The notes: a model not told the origin generated them from the sequence alone. A stretch of DNA of 64,000 nt from Hyphomicrobiales bacterium (GCA_021286855.1 JAJTBO010000011.1:44763-108762); one strand, 5' to 3'; positions 8,668 through 22,400 are shown, counted from the first letter of the stretch. Numbers and translations are program-made.

Positions 8668-10091
8668 CAGAACAGCGACTTGGCGGCCGCCGCAGCGGCC
8701 GCGGTCAGGCCGTTGCCGGCGAAGAAGAACACCAGCACGAAGACGCTCGCCACCGCGAAGACCGCCTTCTGCTCGAACGAGGCCGCATCGAGATCGGCCG
8801 CCGGCTCGTCGAAGTAGATCACCTTGACGATGCGGATGTAATAGAACGCGCCGACCACCGAGGCGATCACACCGAGCACGGCGAGCCAATAGAGGTGCGC
8901 CGCGACGGCCGCCTGGAACACGTACAGCTTGCCGAAGAAGCCGGCGAGCGGCGGGATGCCCGCGAGGCTGAACATCAGCATGGCCAGGCCGAAGGCGGCG
9001 AGCGGGCTCTTGCGCGACAGGCCGGCGAGATCGGCGATCGCCTCGACCGGCTTGCCGTCACGCCGCATCGCGATGATCATCGCGAAGGCGCCGAGGGTGG
9101 TCACCAGATAGATCGACAGATAGACGACGACGCCCGAGACGCCCTCCGGGGTTCCGGCGGCGAGGCCGACCAGGGCGTAGCCCATGTGGCCGATCGACGA
9201 ATAGGCCATCAGTCGCTTGATGTTCTTCTGCCCGATACCGGCGAAGGCGCCGAGCGCCATCGAGGCGATGGCGATGAAGGCGACGATCTGCTGCCAGGAC
9301 GGGCCGACCGTGCCGAAGGCCTCGACGCAGACGCGCACGATCAGCGCGAAGGCGGCGACCTTCGGGGCGGCGGCGAAGAAGGCGGTGACCGGCGTCGGGG
9401 AGCCTTCGTAGACGTCCGGGGTCCACATGTGGAACGGCACGGCCGAGATCTTGAAGGCGAGGCCGGCCATCATGAAGACGAGGCCGAAGACCACGCCGGT
9501 CGAGGGATGGCCGTGCTTCAACGCCGCGGCGATGTCGGCGAAGCCGGTGTGGCCGGTGAAGCCGTAGGTCAGCGACGCGCCGTAGAGCAGCATGCCGGAC
9601 GACAGCGCGCCGAGCACGAAATACTTCAGGCCCGCTTCGGTCGAGCGCACGTTGTCGCGGTCCATGGCGGCGACGACGTAGAGCGCCAGCGACTGCAGCT
9701 CCAGGCCGAGATAGAGCGAGATCAAGTCGTTCGCCGAGATCATCAAGAGCATGCCGACCGAGGCCAGCACGGCGAGAACCGGATATTCGAAGCGGCCCCA
9801 GCCGTCGACCTTCGACGGCCCGGCGGAGAGCAGGATCGCCACGATCGAGCCGATCAGCGCCAGAACCTTCATGAAGTTGGCGAAGGGATCGACGACGAAG
9901 CTGCCGCCGAACCCGGCCGCCGCCTTCGGGCCGGCGAGGACCAGGAGAAGCGTCACGACCAGCAGCGCCACCGCGCCCCAGCCGACCGCGCCCGCCGACT
10001 TCTCGCCGGCGAAGACGCCGGCCATGAGAAGCGCCAGAGCGCCGATCGCGAGGACAATCTCCGGCAGCGCCGGCATCAGATCGAGTGTCAT
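8667..10091 (-). CDS. nuoN: NADH-quinone oxidoreductase subunit N
   Basis: A 474-aa polytopic subunit of the complex I membrane arm, one of the three antiporter-like proton channels. The core [20 protein letters not shown] and [20 protein letters not shown] segments carry the conserved lysines of the channel helices. It is the last nuo gene and is coupled to birA. Confidence 0.95.
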   Translation of the reverse strand: MTLDLMPALPEIVLAIGALALLMAGVFAGEKSAGAVGWGAVALLVVTLLLVLAGPKAAAGFGGSFVVDPFANFMKVLALIGSIVAILLSAGPSKVDGWGRFEYPVLAVLASVGMLLMISANDLISLYLGLELQSLALYVVAAMDRDNVRSTEAGLKYFVLGALSSGMLLYGASLTYGFTGHTGFADIAAALKHGHPSTGVVFGLVFMMAGLAFKISAVPFHMWTPDVYEGSPTPVTAFFAAAPKVAAFALIVRVCVEAFGTVGPSWQQIVAFIAIASMALGAFAGIGQKNIKRLMAYSSIGHMGYALVGLAAGTPEGVSGVVVYLSIYLVTTLGAFAMIIAMRRDGKPVEAIADLAGLSRKSPLAAFGLAMLMFSLAGIPPLAGFFGKLYVFQAAVAAHLYWLAVLGVIASVVGAFYYIRIVKVIYFDEPAADLDAASFEQKAVFAVASVFVLVFFFAGNGLTAAAAAAAKSLF

Positions 10092-10193
10092 GGACTTACT
10101 CTCGGCCCCAGTCGTCGTGTCGTACCGGCGTCTCCCCCGAGCCGCCGGCCATCTTCGTCGGTTTGCGTGCGGCCGAACCCCGGCCGCACCGTC

Positions 10194-11705
10194 TCAGTTC
10201 ACCAGCATCGCGACCTTGGCCGAAGCGGCGATCGCGGCGGTGACCTTGGTCAGCATCGCCTGAACCGAAGCTTCGGAGGCGTTCAGGATCGGCGCCGGAT
10301 AGACGCCGAAGAACACCGTCGCCGCCATCAGCGGGAAGAGCACCGCCCGCTCGCGCCAGTCGAGATCGAGGATGCCCTGCAGCGAGGGCTTCTCGAGCTT
10401 GCCGTAGAGCACGCGGGCGAGCAGGTAGAGCGCATAGGCCGCCGACAGGATCACGCCGGTCGTCGCGAAGAACGCCACCCAGCTGTTGGCGCGATAGGCG
10501 CCGAGCAGGGTGAGGAACTCGCCGATGAAGCCCGAGGTGCCCGGCAGGCCGACGTTCGCCATCGTGAACAGCATGAAGGCGACGCCGTACCACGGCATCC
10601 GGTTGACCAGCCCGCCGTACGCGGCGATCTCGCGGGTGTGCATGCGGTCGTAGATCACGCCGACGCAGAGGAACAGCGCCGAGGACACGAAGCCGTGGGA
10701 GATCATCTGGAAGATCGCCCCCTGCACGCCGGCCTGGTTCATCGTGAAGACGCCCATCGTCACGTAACCCATGTGGGCGACGGAGGAATAGGCGATCAGC
10801 TTCTTGATGTCCTCCTGCGCCAGCGCCACCAGCGAGGTGTAGACGATCGCCACCACCGACAACGTGAACACGAAGGGCGCGAACATCTCCGAGGCGACCG
10901 GGAACATCGGCAGCGAGAAGCGCAGGAAGCCGTAGCCGCCCATCTTCAGGAGGATGCCCGCCAGGATCACCGAGCCGGCCGTCGGCGCCTCGACGTGCGC
11001 GTCGGGAAGCCAGGTGTGGACCGGCCACATCGGCATCTTCACCGCGAAGGAGGCGAAGAAGGCGATCCAGGCCCAGGTCTGGAGCTGGACGGGGAAGCCG
11101 TGCTGCAGCAGCGTCGGGATGTCGGCGGTTCCGGCCTCGAAATACATCGCCAGCATCGCGATCAGCATCAAGACCGATCCGAGCAGGGTGTAGAGGAAGA
11201 ACTTGAACGACGCGTAGACCCGACGCGGACCGCCCCACACGCCGATGATGATGAACATCGGAATGAGGCCGGCTTCGAAGAACACGTAGAAGAGCATCAG
11301 ATCGAGCGCGGTGAAGACGCCGATCATCAGGGTCTCGAGCACCAGGAAGGCGATCATGTATTCCTTCACCCGGCTCTGCACGCTCTCCCAGGAGGCGAGG
11401 ATGCAGAACGGCATGATGAAGGTGGTCAGCAGCACGAAGGCGACGGAGATGCCGTCGACGCCCATGTGATAGCTGAAGAGATCGCCGAGCCACCCGGCCT
11501 TCTCCTCCATCTGGAAGCCCGGGTTCGACGGATCGAACCGCGCCCAGATCAGGAGCGAGGCGAGGAAATCGACCACCGTGGTCAGAAGCGCGATCATCCG
11601 GATCCGCTTCTTCGCCACCTCGTTGTCGCCCTTGACCAGCGCCGCGAAGACGACGCCGACCAACGGCAGAAACGTGACGATCGTGAGCACCGGCCAGTTG
11701 CCCAT
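10194..11705 (-). CDS. nuoM: NADH-quinone oxidoreductase subunit M
   Basis: A 503-aa antiporter-like proton-pumping subunit of complex [35 protein letters not shown] (with the essential membrane glutamate), [20 protein letters not shown] and [15 protein letters not shown] are diagnostic. The ATG at 11705 was chosen because it gives the canonical N-terminus [15 protein letters not shown] and overlaps the nuoL stop by one base. Confidence 0.95.
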   Translation of the reverse strand: MGNWPVLTIVTFLPLVGVVFAALVKGDNEVAKKRIRMIALLTTVVDFLASLLIWARFDPSNPGFQMEEKAGWLGDLFSYHMGVDGISVAFVLLTTFIMPFCILASWESVQSRVKEYMIAFLVLETLMIGVFTALDLMLFYVFFEAGLIPMFIIIGVWGGPRRVYASFKFFLYTLLGSVLMLIAMLAMYFEAGTADIPTLLQHGFPVQLQTWAWIAFFASFAVKMPMWPVHTWLPDAHVEAPTAGSVILAGILLKMGGYGFLRFSLPMFPVASEMFAPFVFTLSVVAIVYTSLVALAQEDIKKLIAYSSVAHMGYVTMGVFTMNQAGVQGAIFQMISHGFVSSALFLCVGVIYDRMHTREIAAYGGLVNRMPWYGVAFMLFTMANVGLPGTSGFIGEFLTLLGAYRANSWVAFFATTGVILSAAYALYLLARVLYGKLEKPSLQGILDLDWRERAVLFPLMAATVFFGVYPAPILNASEASVQAMLTKVTAAIAASAKVAMLVN

Positions 11706-13795
11706 CACCGAACTCCCCCGAACATCACATAGGTCACCAGCGCCGCGACACCGATCAGCATGGCGAAGGCGTAGTGGTAGACGTAACCCGACTGCAACGC
11801 GACGACCTTGCCGGTGATCGCGACCACCCGCGCCGACACGCCGTCGGGCCCGAACCCGTCGATGACGCGCCCGTCGCCTTCCTTCCACAGGAAGCGGCCG
11901 AGCTTCATCGCCGGCTTGACGAACAAGAAGTCATAGAGCTCGTCGAAATACCACTTGTTGAGCAGGAACCGGTAGAGGCCCTGCTGCGAAGCGGCGAGCT
12001 TCTCCGGGATCGACGGCGCGACGATGTAGAACACATAGGCCGTGACCAGACCGATCAGCATCGCCACGAAGGGCGCCAGCTTCACCGCCGTCGGCACGTG
12101 GTGCATGTGCTCGAGCACGTGGTTGTGGTCGGAGGTGAAGAGCGCCCCCTTCCAGAACTCGCCGTACTCGTGGCCGACGAAGTGGCCGGTGAAGACCATG
12201 CCGGCCAGCACCGCGCCGGTCGCGAGCACCATCAGCGGAACCGTCATCACCGCCGGGCTCTCGTGGACGTGGTCCATCACTTCCTTCGGAGCGCGGGCGG
12301 CGCCGAAGAAGGTCTTGAAGATCAGGCGCCAGGAGTAGAACGAGGTGAACAGCGCGGCGATGACGAGCAGGCCGAAGGCGAGGCCGGCGACCGGGTTCTC
12401 CCCGACATAGGCCGCCTCGATGATCGCGTCCTTCGAGTTGAAGCCGGCGAAGCCGAAGTCGGTGAAGGGGATGCCGACGCCGGTCAGCGCCAGCGTGCCG
12501 ATCACCATCATCGCGAAGGTGAGCTTGATGTGACCCTTGAGGCCGCCCATCGCGCGGATGTCCTGTTCGCCGGAGACGGCGTGGATCACCGAGCCGGCGC
12601 CGAGGAACAGGAGCGCCTTGAAGAAGGCGTGCGTGAACAGGTGGAACACGCCCGCGCCATAGGCCCCGACGCCGAGACTGACGAACATGTAGCCGAGCTG
12701 CGAGCAGGTCGAATAGGCGATGACGCGCTTGATGTCGTTCTGGACGAGGCCGACCGTCGCGGCGAAGAAGGCGGTGATCGCGCCGATCAGGGTGACGACG
12801 GTGAGCGCCGTCTCCGACTGTTCGAACAGCGGCGACAGACGGGCGACCATGAAGACGCCGGCGGTGACCATGGTGGCGGCGTGGATGAGCGCCGAGACCG
12901 GGGTCGGGCCTTCCATCGCGTCGGGAAGCCAGGTGTGCAGCAGGAACTGCGCCGACTTGCCCATCGCGCCGAGGAAGAGCAGCAGGCAGAGCGTGGTCAT
13001 CGCGTCCACTTCCCAGGACAGGAAGTGGACGGTCTTGCCGGCGGCGGCCGGCGCAGCGGCGAAGATCGTGTCGTAGTCGACCGTGCCGAAGAACCAGTAG
13101 ACGCCGAAGATGCCGAGCGCGAAGCCGAAGTCGCCGACGCGGTTGACCACGAAGGCCTTGATCGCCGCGGCGCTGGCCGAGGGCTTCTGATACCAGAAGC
13201 CGATCAGCAGATAGGAGGCGAGACCGACGCCTTCCCAGCCGAAGAACATCTGCACCAGATTGTCGGAGGTCACCAGCATCAGCATGGCGAAGGTGAACAG
13301 CGACAGATAGGCGAAGAAGCGCGGCCGGTCCGGATCGTGGCTCATGTAGCCGATCGAATAGAGATGGACGAGCGCCGAGACGGTGTTGACCACCACCAGC
13401 ATCACCGCCGTCAGCGTGTCGACGCGGATCGACCAGTCGACCGAGAGGCCGGAGGTGTGCAGGAACGGCAGCAGATCGACCTTGAACGCGCCATGGTGGT
13501 CGCCCATGCCGACCTGGAAGAAGACGACCCAGGACAGGAGCGCCGCCACCATCAGAAACCCGGTGGTGACCAGCTCGGCCGGCCGCGAGAACGGCTTTTC
13601 GGCGTGATGAGCATCGTGGCCGTGGTCGTCGTGACCATGCGATCCATGCGCGTCGGACGCGCCATGGTCGTCGTGACCATGATCGCCGTGACCGAGCGCG
13701 GCGGCGCCCATCGGCGCGACCGGATGCGCCATCAGCGTCATCACGCCGGCGATCAGGAAGCCGAGGAGAGGGAGAAAGACGATCGCCGTGAACAT
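11705..13795 (-). CDS. nuoL: NADH-quinone oxidoreductase subunit L
   Basis: A 696-aa distal proton-pumping subunit of complex I with the long lateral helix at its C-terminus. [39 protein letters not shown] and [19 protein letters not shown] are the family landmarks. Unusual is a His/Asp/Gly-rich insertion at about residues 36-66 between the first two membrane helices, with eleven histidines (reported as a finding). Confidence 0.95.
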   Translation of the reverse strand: MFTAIVFLPLLGFLIAGVMTLMAHPVAPMGAAALGHGDHGHDDHGASDAHGSHGHDDHGHDAHHAEKPFSRPAELVTTGFLMVAALLSWVVFFQVGMGDHHGAFKVDLLPFLHTSGLSVDWSIRVDTLTAVMLVVVNTVSALVHLYSIGYMSHDPDRPRFFAYLSLFTFAMLMLVTSDNLVQMFFGWEGVGLASYLLIGFWYQKPSASAAAIKAFVVNRVGDFGFALGIFGVYWFFGTVDYDTIFAAAPAAAGKTVHFLSWEVDAMTTLCLLLFLGAMGKSAQFLLHTWLPDAMEGPTPVSALIHAATMVTAGVFMVARLSPLFEQSETALTVVTLIGAITAFFAATVGLVQNDIKRVIAYSTCSQLGYMFVSLGVGAYGAGVFHLFTHAFFKALLFLGAGSVIHAVSGEQDIRAMGGLKGHIKLTFAMMVIGTLALTGVGIPFTDFGFAGFNSKDAIIEAAYVGENPVAGLAFGLLVIAALFTSFYSWRLIFKTFFGAARAPKEVMDHVHESPAVMTVPLMVLATGAVLAGMVFTGHFVGHEYGEFWKGALFTSDHNHVLEHMHHVPTAVKLAPFVAMLIGLVTAYVFYIVAPSIPEKLAASQQGLYRFLLNKWYFDELYDFLFVKPAMKLGRFLWKEGDGRVIDGFGPDGVSARVVAITGKVVALQSGYVYHYAFAMLIGVAALVTYVMFGGVR

Positions 13796-13802
13796 GGTTC
13801 GA

Positions 13803-14111
13803 TCAACCCTTCATCACGTTGACGTCTTCCACCGCGATGGAGCCGCGGGTGCGGAAGAACACGACCAGAATGGCGAGGCCGATCGCGGCCTCGGCCGCCG
13901 CCACCGTCAGGATCAGGAGGGCGAAGATCTGCCCGACGAGATCATTGAGCGAGGAGGAGAAGGCCACGAAATTGATGTTGACGGCGAGAAGGATCAGCTC
14001 GACCGACATCAGGATGATGATCACGTTCTTCCTGTTCAGGAAGATGCCGAACACCCCCAGCGTGAAGAGTATCGCGGCCACCGAGAGGTAGTGCGACAAG
14101 CCGATTACCAT
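13803..14111 (-). CDS. nuoK: NADH-quinone oxidoreductase subunit K
   Basis: A 102-aa three-helix membrane subunit of complex I. The ATG at 14111 gives the canonical [19 protein letters not shown]. An upstream start would add nine non-conserved residues. The second helix [16 protein letters not shown] carries the conserved glutamate used in proton transfer. It lies seven bases before nuoL. Confidence 0.95.
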   Translation of the reverse strand: MVIGLSHYLSVAAILFTLGVFGIFLNRKNVIIILMSVELILLAVNINFVAFSSSLNDLVGQIFALLILTVAAAEAAIGLAILVVFFRTRGSIAVEDVNVMKG

Positions 14112-14210
14112 GACTTCCCCCGTCTCGTCCGAGGTCACCCGACTTCGGGGCGCGAAAACCCCGATGCGAATTTCTCTTGTCCGGCGGAGCCCCCTGCCCC
14201 GCCCGACGAA

Positions 14211-14816
14211 TTACAGACCCTTGCCGCTCTCCACCGAGACGATCTCGATGCAGTCGGCCGGCTGGCGCGCCACCTGTTCGTCGATGTTCTGCCGCTTGAC
14301 GAAGGTCTTGTGGCGCAGCGTCAGCACGATCGCACCGATCATCGCCACCAGCAGCACCAGACCCGCCGCCTGGAAGAAGAACACGTATTTGGTGTAGAGC
14401 ACCAAGCCGATCGCCGCGACATTGTTGGTCGCCGCCGTCACCGGGGTCGCGCCGTGCCCGACGAGGCCCGGATCGATCACCCAGCCGCCGACCACCATCA
14501 GGAGTTCGGCGAGCAGGACCAGCCCGATCGCGCCGCCGATCGGCAGATATTCGAGCAGGCCCTGGCGCAGCGCGGCGAAGTCGACGTCGAGCATCATCAC
14601 GACGAAGAGGAACAGCACCGCCACCGCGCCGACGTAGACGACGACCAGCAGCATCGCCAGGAACTCGGCGCCCATCAGCACGAACAGACCCGCCGCGTTG
14701 AAGAAGGCGAGGATCAGGAACAGCACCGAATGCACCGGATGGCGCGACGAGATCACCATGAAGGCGGAGCCCACGGTGACCGCTGCGAAGAGGTAGAAGA
14801 AGAAGGCCTGGATCAT
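14211..14816 (-). CDS. nuoJ: NADH-quinone oxidoreductase subunit J
   Basis: A 201-aa, five-helix subunit at the quinone-proximal part of the complex I membrane arm. The signatures are [20 protein letters not shown] and [20 protein letters not shown]. The start at 14816 ([11 protein letters not shown]) fits the family. The longer open frame is a shadow of nuoI. Confidence 0.94.
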   Translation of the reverse strand: MIQAFFFYLFAAVTVGSAFMVISSRHPVHSVLFLILAFFNAAGLFVLMGAEFLAMLLVVVYVGAVAVLFLFVVMMLDVDFAALRQGLLEYLPIGGAIGLVLLAELLMVVGGWVIDPGLVGHGATPVTAATNNVAAIGLVLYTKYVFFFQAAGLVLLVAMIGAIVLTLRHKTFVKRQNIDEQVARQPADCIEIVSVESGKGL

Positions 14817-14863
14817 CGGTCGTCCTCGATCCCGGGTCCGGCGAGGCCGGAACCCGCGGTTCG

Positions 14864-15352
14864 TCAGCGGTAGGGTGCGTCCATCGCGATGTTGCGGGCG
14901 ATTTCTCGCTCCCAACGGTCGCCGTTCGCCAAGAGCTTGGCCTTGTCGTAGAAGAGCTCCTCGCGGGTCTCGGTGGCGAACTCGAAGTTCGGTCCCTCGA
15001 CGATCGCGTCGACCGGGCAGGCCTCCTGGCAGAAGCCGCAATAGATGCACTTCACCATGTCGATGTCGTAGCGCGTGGTGCGCCGCGTCTGGTCGTTGCC
15101 GCGCGGCGCCGCCTCGATGGTGATCGCCTGCGCCGGGCAGATCGCCTCGCACAGCTTGCAGGCGATGCAGCGCTCTTCGCCGTTGGGATAACGACGCAGA
15201 GCATGCTCGCCGCGGAAGCGCGGGCTGAGCGCCCCCTTCTCATAGGGGTAGTTCAGCGTCGCCTTCGGAGCGAAGAAATAGCGCATCGACAGGAAGAACG
15301 CCGATACGAAATCCTTCAACAGCAAGGATTTCGCCGCCCGATCGAGTCTCAT
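14864..15352 (-). CDS. nuoI: NADH-quinone oxidoreductase subunit I
   Basis: A 162-aa ferredoxin-like subunit holding the two [4Fe-4S] clusters N6a and N6b. Both motifs are intact: [12 protein letters not shown] and [15 protein letters not shown] (15352) is preferred over the GTG one codon upstream. Confidence 0.95.
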   Translation of the reverse strand: MRLDRAAKSLLLKDFVSAFFLSMRYFFAPKATLNYPYEKGALSPRFRGEHALRRYPNGEERCIACKLCEAICPAQAITIEAAPRGNDQTRRTTRYDIDMVKCIYCGFCQEACPVDAIVEGPNFEFATETREELFYDKAKLLANGDRWEREIARNIAMDAPYR

Positions 15353-15422
15353 CACGTCTGCCCTCGTCTCCCCGCGGACGGGCCGCGGGATTTGGGTCTT
15401 GCGGAACGTCCGCGCTTCGCGC

Positions 15423-15653
15423 TCACCCCGTCATCGACACGCCGAACCAGTAGCCCAGCGCGACGAACACAGCGAGGTTGACCACGAAGGCCACCTTCAG
15501 AAGCGCCTCTCGGCGACGGGTCAGACCCTGATCGCCGATGGCCGGTTTGTTTTCCCAGGCGCGCCGCAGCAGAGCCGCGATCATGCCGAAATCCATCACT
15601 CCGATCACCGCGCCGACGAAGCCGCCGATGAGACCGGCGAGAGAGATCTCCAT
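15423..15653 (-). CDS. Small membrane protein inside the nuo operon
   Basis: A 76-aa protein with two predicted membrane helices ([23 protein letters not shown] and [17 protein letters not shown]) separated by a basic loop ([10 protein letters not shown]). It lies between nuoH and nuoI on the same strand, with 22 and 70 bases of spacing. It is not one of the 14 standard subunits. Co-transcription suggests an accessory or assembly role in complex I, but this is inference and no family is recognised. Confidence 0.7.
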   Translation of the reverse strand: MEISLAGLIGGFVGAVIGVMDFGMIAALLRRAWENKPAIGDQGLTRRREALLKVAFVVNLAVFVALGYWFGVSMTG

Positions 15654-15675
15654 GCCTCTCTCCTTCCCTTCAGGC

Positions 15676-16725
15676 TCAGGGCGCCCAGCCCGTCACCTGC
15701 AGAACGCCCGCCACCACGACCACCATGGCCAGCGACAGCGGCAGGAACACCTTCCAACCGAGACGCATCAGCTGGTCGTAGCGATAGCGCGGCACGAAGG
15801 CCTTCACCATCGCGAACATGAAGAACCAGAACAGCATCTTCCCGACGAACCAGAACACGCCGGGGATCCAGTTGAACGGCGGCAGATCGATCGGCGACGC
15901 CCAACCGCCCATGAACAGGATCGTCAGCATCGCGCACTGCAGCGTGATGGCGACGTACTCCGCCAACATGAACAGCATGTAGAGCGTCGAGCCGTATTCG
16001 ACCATGAAGCCGGCGACGAGTTCGGATTCCGCCTCGGCGAGATCGAAGGGCGGCCGGTTGGTCTCCGCCAGCGCCGAGATGAAGAAGATCACCATCATCG
16101 GCAGGAGCGGCACCCAGTACCAGTTGAGGAACGACAGCCACGGCAGGCCGATCCACGAGGCGAGGCCGTGCTCCTGCGCCCGGGCGATCGCCGAGAGGTT
16201 CAGCGAGCCGGCGCAGAGCAGCACCGTGATGATCACGAAGCCGATCGACACCTCGTAGGAGACCATCTGCGCCGCCGAGCGCAGCGCCGACAGGAAGGGA
16301 TACTTCGAGTTCGAAGCCCAGCCGCCCATGATCGTGCCGTAGACGCCGAGCGACGAGATCGCCAGGACGTAGAGGATGCCGACGTTGATGTCGGAAATCA
16401 CCCAGCCGTCGGCGACCGGCACCACGGCCCAGGCGGCGAGCGCCACCAGGGTCGCGAAGAACGGGGCGAAGATGAAGATGCCCTTGTTGGCGCTCGACGG
16501 GATGGTCGGCTCCTTGAGGACGAACTTCAGCATGTCGGCGAAGGACTGCAGCAGGCCCCAGGGACCGACCACGTTCGGTCCGCGCCGCATCTGCACCGCC
16601 GCCCAGATCTTGCGGTCGGCATAGATGATGTAGGCGACGCCGATCAGCAGGATGACCAGCAGCGCCAGCGATTCGATGATGATGATCAGGAGCGGCCAGA
16701 GGTAGTCGGCCCAAAAAGCGTACAT
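15676..16725 (-). CDS. nuoH: NADH-quinone oxidoreductase subunit H
   Basis: A 349-aa membrane subunit forming the quinone entry channel of complex [44 protein letters not shown] and [15 protein letters not shown] are highly conserved and carry the acidic residues of the E-channel. Confidence 0.96.
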   Translation of the reverse strand: MYAFWADYLWPLLIIIIESLALLVILLIGVAYIIYADRKIWAAVQMRRGPNVVGPWGLLQSFADMLKFVLKEPTIPSSANKGIFIFAPFFATLVALAAWAVVPVADGWVISDINVGILYVLAISSLGVYGTIMGGWASNSKYPFLSALRSAAQMVSYEVSIGFVIITVLLCAGSLNLSAIARAQEHGLASWIGLPWLSFLNWYWVPLLPMMVIFFISALAETNRPPFDLAEAESELVAGFMVEYGSTLYMLFMLAEYVAITLQCAMLTILFMGGWASPIDLPPFNWIPGVFWFVGKMLFWFFMFAMVKAFVPRYRYDQLMRLGWKVFLPLSLAMVVVVAGVLQVTGWAP

Positions 16726-16738
16726 CAGGCTCTCCCCC

Positions 16739-18835
16739 TCATTCCGCCGCCGCGGCGAGCCGCGACTTGGCCAGCGCCGAACAGGCCGCCATCGTCTTCG
16801 ACGCCCGAGCGATCGGGTTGGTCATGTAGAAGTCGGCGATCGGCGAGACGAAGGCGGCCGAGCCCATCGGACCCGCTCCCGCCTTCAGCCGCGCGACGTC
16901 TTCATGAGACCCCGCCGCGATCTCGTCGACCCCGGCGAAAGTGGGATGCGCCGAAACCAGCGCCGCGCGGAGCTGGGTCAGGCTGTCGAAGGGCAGCGTC
17001 TTGCCGACCAGCGCCGACAGGGCGCGCAGGATCGCCCAGTCTTCGCGAGCCTCGCCCGGCGGGAAGGCCGCGCGCTGCGCCGACTGGACCCGGCCCTCGG
17101 TGTTGACGAAGAGCCCCGACTTTTCGGTGTAGGCCGCGCCGGGCAGGATGACGTCGGCCCGATGCGCGCCGGCGTCGCCGTGCGTGCCGAGATAGACCAC
17201 GTAGGCCGAGCCGAGCTTCGACGCGTCGATCTCGTCGACGCCGACCAGGATCAGCGTCTCGATCTCGCCGGAGGCCGCGCCCGCGAGGATCTCGCGGGTC
17301 GACTTGCCGCCGTCGGCCGGGACCACGCCGATGTCGAGCGCCGCGACGCGGCTCGCCGCCGTGTGCAGCACCGAGAAGTCGGTCCACTGAGCGCCCGAAC
17401 AGCCGACGATCTCGGCGAGTTCGACGAGCTTGGCCATCACCGCCGGTCCGTCGTCACGGGTGGTGACGCCGGCGCCGACCAGGATCAGCGGCTTCTGCGC
17501 CGACTTCAGCACCTCGAGGAAGCCGTTCTGGCCCGAGGCGAGCGCCTCGAGGCCGGCCGGGCCCTCGCCGAGGAAGTTGTAGGCATAGGTCAGGTCGGCT
17601 TCTTCGCCGATCACGCCGATCGGGAAGTTGCCCTTGCGCCAGCGCTTGCGGATGCGGGCGTTGAGCACCGGCGCTTCCAGACGCGGGTTCGAGCCCACGA
17701 TGAGGAGCGCGTCGGCCGCCTCGATGCCGGCGATGGTCGCATTGAAGAGATAGGAGCCGCGGCCGGCCTTGCCGTCGAGGCAGGAGCCGTCGGCGCGGGC
17801 GTCGATCGAAGCGATCCCGAGCGAGGCGGCGAGCGCCTTCACCGCGAAGAGCTCTTCGGCCGTCGCCAGATCGCCGACGAGGATGCCGACCTTTTCCGGC
17901 GCGGTCGTCTTCAGCCGGGTCGCCACCGCGTCGAGCGCGACGCTCCAGGTCGCGGGATTGAGCTTGCCGCCGATCCGCACGTAGGGACGGTCGAGACGCT
18001 GGGTCTTCAGACCGTCGACGACGTGGCGGGTCTTGTCGGAGATCCACTCCTCGTTCACGTCCTCGTTGAGGCGCGGCAGGATGCGGACGACCTCACGGCC
18101 CTTCACGTCGACGCGGATGTTCGAGCCGACCGCGTCCATGACGTCGATCGATTCGGTCTTGGCGAGCTCCCAGGGCCGCGCCTTGAACTCGTAGGGCTTG
18201 GAGGTCAGCGCGCCGACCGGGCACAGGTCGACGATGTTGCCCTGCAGCTCCGAGGCCATCGCGGTCTCGAGATAGGTGGTGATCTCGACGTCTTCGCCGC
18301 GCGAGATCAGGCCCATGTCGGCGGTGCCGGCGATTTCGGCGGTGAAGCGAACGCAGCGCGTGCACTGGATGCAGCGCGTCATCACCGTCTTGACCAGCGG
18401 ACCGATGTCCTTGTCCTCGACGGCGCGCTTGTTCTCGTGGAACCGGCCGGCGTCGCCGCCGAAGGCCATCGCCTGATCCTGCAGATCGCACTCGCCGCCC
18501 TGATCGCAGATCGGGCAGTCGAGCGGATGGTTGATCAGGAGAAACTCCATCACGCCCTCACGAGCGCGCTTGACCATCGGCGTGTTGGTGAACACTTCCG
18601 GCGGCTCGCCGTTCGGGCCGGGACGCAGATCGCGAACCGACATGGCGCAGGAGGCCTGCGGCTTCGGCGGACCGCCCTTCACCTCGACCAGGCACATGCG
18701 GCAGTTGCCCGCGACCGACAGACGCTCATGGAAGCAGAAGCGCGGCACTTCCGCGCCGGCCGCTTCGCAGGCCTGCAACAGCGTCGATTCGGGAGCGACG
18801 TCGATCTCGGCGCCGTCGATCTTGATCTTGGCCAT
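16739..18835 (-). CDS. nuoG: NADH-quinone oxidoreductase subunit G
   Basis: A 698-aa iron-sulfur subunit of the complex I peripheral arm. The N-terminal 2Fe-2S region ([19 protein letters not shown]), the cluster region [17 protein letters not shown] and the ferredoxin-like [13 protein letters not shown] and [16 protein letters not shown] are all present. The rest is a molybdopterin-oxidoreductase-like fold that has lost the cofactor. It overlaps neither neighbour: 9 bases separate it from nuoF and 13 from nuoH. Confidence 0.95.
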   Translation of the reverse strand: MAKIKIDGAEIDVAPESTLLQACEAAGAEVPRFCFHERLSVAGNCRMCLVEVKGGPPKPQASCAMSVRDLRPGPNGEPPEVFTNTPMVKRAREGVMEFLLINHPLDCPICDQGGECDLQDQAMAFGGDAGRFHENKRAVEDKDIGPLVKTVMTRCIQCTRCVRFTAEIAGTADMGLISRGEDVEITTYLETAMASELQGNIVDLCPVGALTSKPYEFKARPWELAKTESIDVMDAVGSNIRVDVKGREVVRILPRLNEDVNEEWISDKTRHVVDGLKTQRLDRPYVRIGGKLNPATWSVALDAVATRLKTTAPEKVGILVGDLATAEELFAVKALAASLGIASIDARADGSCLDGKAGRGSYLFNATIAGIEAADALLIVGSNPRLEAPVLNARIRKRWRKGNFPIGVIGEEADLTYAYNFLGEGPAGLEALASGQNGFLEVLKSAQKPLILVGAGVTTRDDGPAVMAKLVELAEIVGCSGAQWTDFSVLHTAASRVAALDIGVVPADGGKSTREILAGAASGEIETLILVGVDEIDASKLGSAYVVYLGTHGDAGAHRADVILPGAAYTEKSGLFVNTEGRVQSAQRAAFPPGEAREDWAILRALSALVGKTLPFDSLTQLRAALVSAHPTFAGVDEIAAGSHEDVARLKAGAGPMGSAAFVSPIADFYMTNPIARASKTMAACSALAKSRLAAAAE

Positions 18836-18844
18836 GCCCGTTCC

Positions 18845-20128
<1,284 letters not shown>

Positions 20129-20217
20129 CGGTTTCTTCCCACTCGCCTCTTCGCACCCGCCCGGCTCGCGCCGGATCTCTCAGACCGTCGCCGTCGCCGG
20201 CCGGCGATCCGCGAAAC

Positions 20218-20877
20218 TCACTTGTCGCCGCCGGAGGTGACGATGTTGACCCGATAGGAGCCGTCATAGAGCCCCGGATCGGTCAAGGTCGTCTGACCGC
20301 CTTCGGCCTCGCCGCCGACCCGACCGTTCTGCGGGCCCGGCTTCGGCGTCTCGCCACGTTCGAAGGCGTCGAGGATCGCCTCGAAGCTCTCCTTGGTCAG
20401 ATCCTCGTAGGTGTCCTTGTCGACCGCCACCATCGGTGCGTTCACGCAGGCGCCGAGGCACTCGACCTCTTCCCAGGAGAACTTGCCGTCGGCGGAGAGC
20501 TCGTGCGCATGCGGCGCGATCCGGCTCTTGCAGACGTGCAGGATCTGGTCGGAGCCGCGCAGCATGCACGGCGTCGTGCCGCAGACCTGGACATGCGCCA
20601 CCGAGCCGACCGGGGCCAGCTGGAACTGCGTGTAGAAGGTCGCGACCTCGAGCACGCGGATGTGCTTCATGCCGAGCCGATCGGCGATCGTCTCGATCGC
20701 CGCCCGCGAGACCCACCCTTCCTGTTCCTGAGCGCGCATCAGGAACGGGATGACGGCGGAGGCCTCCTTGCCGGCCGGATAATGGGTCAGCAGGGTCTGA
20801 GCCCAAGATTCGTTCTCGGGCGTGAAGGCGAAGGAGGTCGGTTGGACCTCTTGCGGGGCGAGCCTGCGGACGCTCAT
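20218..20877 (-). CDS. nuoE: NADH-quinone oxidoreductase subunit E
   Basis: A 219-aa thioredoxin-fold subunit carrying the [2Fe-2S] cluster N1a. Its ligands are in VCGTTPCM and [13 protein letters not shown]-terminal tail of about 40 residues after the core, ending in [14 protein letters not shown], is common in alphaproteobacteria. The ATG at 20877 overlaps the stop of the upstream 86-aa gene (ATGA), which sets the start. Confidence 0.94.
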   Translation of the reverse strand: MSVRRLAPQEVQPTSFAFTPENESWAQTLLTHYPAGKEASAVIPFLMRAQEQEGWVSRAAIETIADRLGMKHIRVLEVATFYTQFQLAPVGSVAHVQVCGTTPCMLRGSDQILHVCKSRIAPHAHELSADGKFSWEEVECLGACVNAPMVAVDKDTYEDLTKESFEAILDAFERGETPKPGPQNGRVGGEAEGGQTTLTDPGLYDGSYRVNIVTSGGDK

Positions 20878-21134
20878 GAAATCCTCGGCGGCTGGTCGTT
20901 CATGTTCCAAATCGACTCGAAACAGGCCCCACAGATCACTTCGAGCGCATGGGGCCGCTCCGAACCGTCTTCCATCGCCTCGGCGCAGTCGTCACACAGC
21001 GCGCAAGGAATTCCGCGATCGTCTTCCCACCAGTGGAACCCGTGCGTCTCGCCGTCTTCGAGCGCGGCGTTCACGGCCGTGCAGGCGATGGCGGGAGGCT
21101 GGGTCCCGTGGTGGGGACAATCGATCTCCTTCAT
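20874..21134 (-). CDS. Small Cys/His-rich protein between nuoD and nuoE
   Basis: An 86-aa protein whose ATG overlaps the nuoD stop and whose stop overlaps the nuoE start, both as ATGA, so it is translationally coupled into the operon. Cysteines occur as DCPHH, ACTAV, CALCDDC and ICGACFE, suggesting one or two zinc-ribbon-like or iron-sulfur-binding knots. It is not a canonical complex I subunit. A role in complex I assembly, or in regulation of the operon, is inferred from position only. Confidence 0.75.
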   Translation of the reverse strand: MKEIDCPHHGTQPPAIACTAVNAALEDGETHGFHWWEDDRGIPCALCDDCAEAMEDGSERPHALEVICGACFESIWNMNDQPPRIS

Positions 21135-22324
21135 CGATCGACGTCGCCGAAGACGATGTCGAGCGAACCCAGGATCGCCGCCACGTCGGCGAGCATGTGA
21201 CCCCGGTTGAGCAGATCCATCGCCTGCAGATGCGCAAAGCCGGGCGCACGGATCTTGCAGCGATAGGGCTTGTTGGTGCCGTCGGAGACGAGGTAGACGC
21301 CGAATTCGCCCTTGGGCGCCTCGACGGCGGCATAGACCTCGCCGGCCGGAACGTGAAAGCCCTCGGTGAAGAGCTTGAAGTGGTGGATCAGCGCCTCCAT
21401 CGAGCGCTTCATCTCGCCGCGCTTCGGCGGCACCACCTTGTGGTTCTCGGCCGAGACCGGGCCGACCCGCTCCTTGCCCATGAGCCGCTCGACGCACTGC
21501 TTCATGATCCGGTTCGACTGCCGCATCTCGTACATGCGGATCAGATAGCGGTCGTAGCAGTCGCCGTTCTTGCCGATGGCGATGTCGAAGTCCATCTCGT
21601 CGTAGCACTCGTAGGGCTGCGCCTTGCGCAGGTCCCACTTGGCGCCGGAGCCGCGCAGCATCACGCCGGAGAAACCCCAGGCGTGCGCCTCCTCCAGGCT
21701 GACGACGCCGATGTCGACGTTGCGCTGCTTGAAGATGCGGTTGTCGGTGAGGAGGCCTTCGAGATCGTCGATCACCTTCGGGAAGGCGTCGCAGAACTTG
21801 CCGATGTCCTCGACCAGCTTCTCGGGGATGTCCTGATGGACGCCGCCGACGCGGAAGTAGTTGGCGTGCATGCGAGCGCCGGAGGCGCGCTCGTAGAACT
21901 GCATCAGCTTCTCGCGTTCCTCGTAGCCCCACAGCGGCGGGGTCAGCGCGCCGATGTCGAGCGCCTGCGAGGTGACGTTGAGGAGGTGCGACAGGAGACG
22001 GCCGATCTCGCAGAAGAGCACGCGCACCAGCTGGCCGCGCTTCGGCACGGTGAGGCCGATCAGCTTCTCGGCCGCCATGCAGAAGGCGTGTTCCTGGTTC
22101 ATCGGGGCGCAGTAGTCGAGCCGGTCGAAATAGGGCGTCGCCTGCGCGAAGGTCTTGTTTTCGATCAGCTTCTCGGTGCCGCGGTGGAGCAGGCCGATGT
22201 GCGGATCGACCCGGGTCACGACCTCGCCGTCGAGCTCCAGCACCAGACGCAGCACGCCGTGCGCGGACGGGTGCTGCGGACCGAAGTTGATGTTGAAGTT
22301 GCGTACCGTCGCTTCGGCGCCCAT
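21131..22324 (-). CDS. nuoD: NADH-quinone oxidoreductase subunit D
   Basis: A 397-aa subunit homologous to the large subunit of NiFe hydrogenases and forming the quinone pocket with nuo[42 protein letters not shown] and [19 protein letters not shown] are diagnostic. Confidence 0.96.
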   Translation of the reverse strand: MGAEATVRNFNINFGPQHPSAHGVLRLVLELDGEVVTRVDPHIGLLHRGTEKLIENKTFAQATPYFDRLDYCAPMNQEHAFCMAAEKLIGLTVPKRGQLVRVLFCEIGRLLSHLLNVTSQALDIGALTPPLWGYEEREKLMQFYERASGARMHANYFRVGGVHQDIPEKLVEDIGKFCDAFPKVIDDLEGLLTDNRIFKQRNVDIGVVSLEEAHAWGFSGVMLRGSGAKWDLRKAQPYECYDEMDFDIAIGKNGDCYDRYLIRMYEMRQSNRIMKQCVERLMGKERVGPVSAENHKVVPPKRGEMKRSMEALIHHFKLFTEGFHVPAGEVYAAVEAPKGEFGVYLVSDGTNKPYRCKIRAPGFAHLQAMDLLNRGHMLADVAAILGSLDIVFGDVDR

Positions 22325-22400
22325 CGCGCGGTCCCTCGTGTTCCGTGCTCTCCCGGAGGAGACTTCCTCGTCCGTGGCGACCGAGATCGCCGGCGTCCGA

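Noticed and set aside
8895..11732. Plus-strand open frame of 945 codons opposite nuoM/nuoN
   Set aside because: Same antisense shadow effect. The minus-strand genes are conserved complex I subunits.
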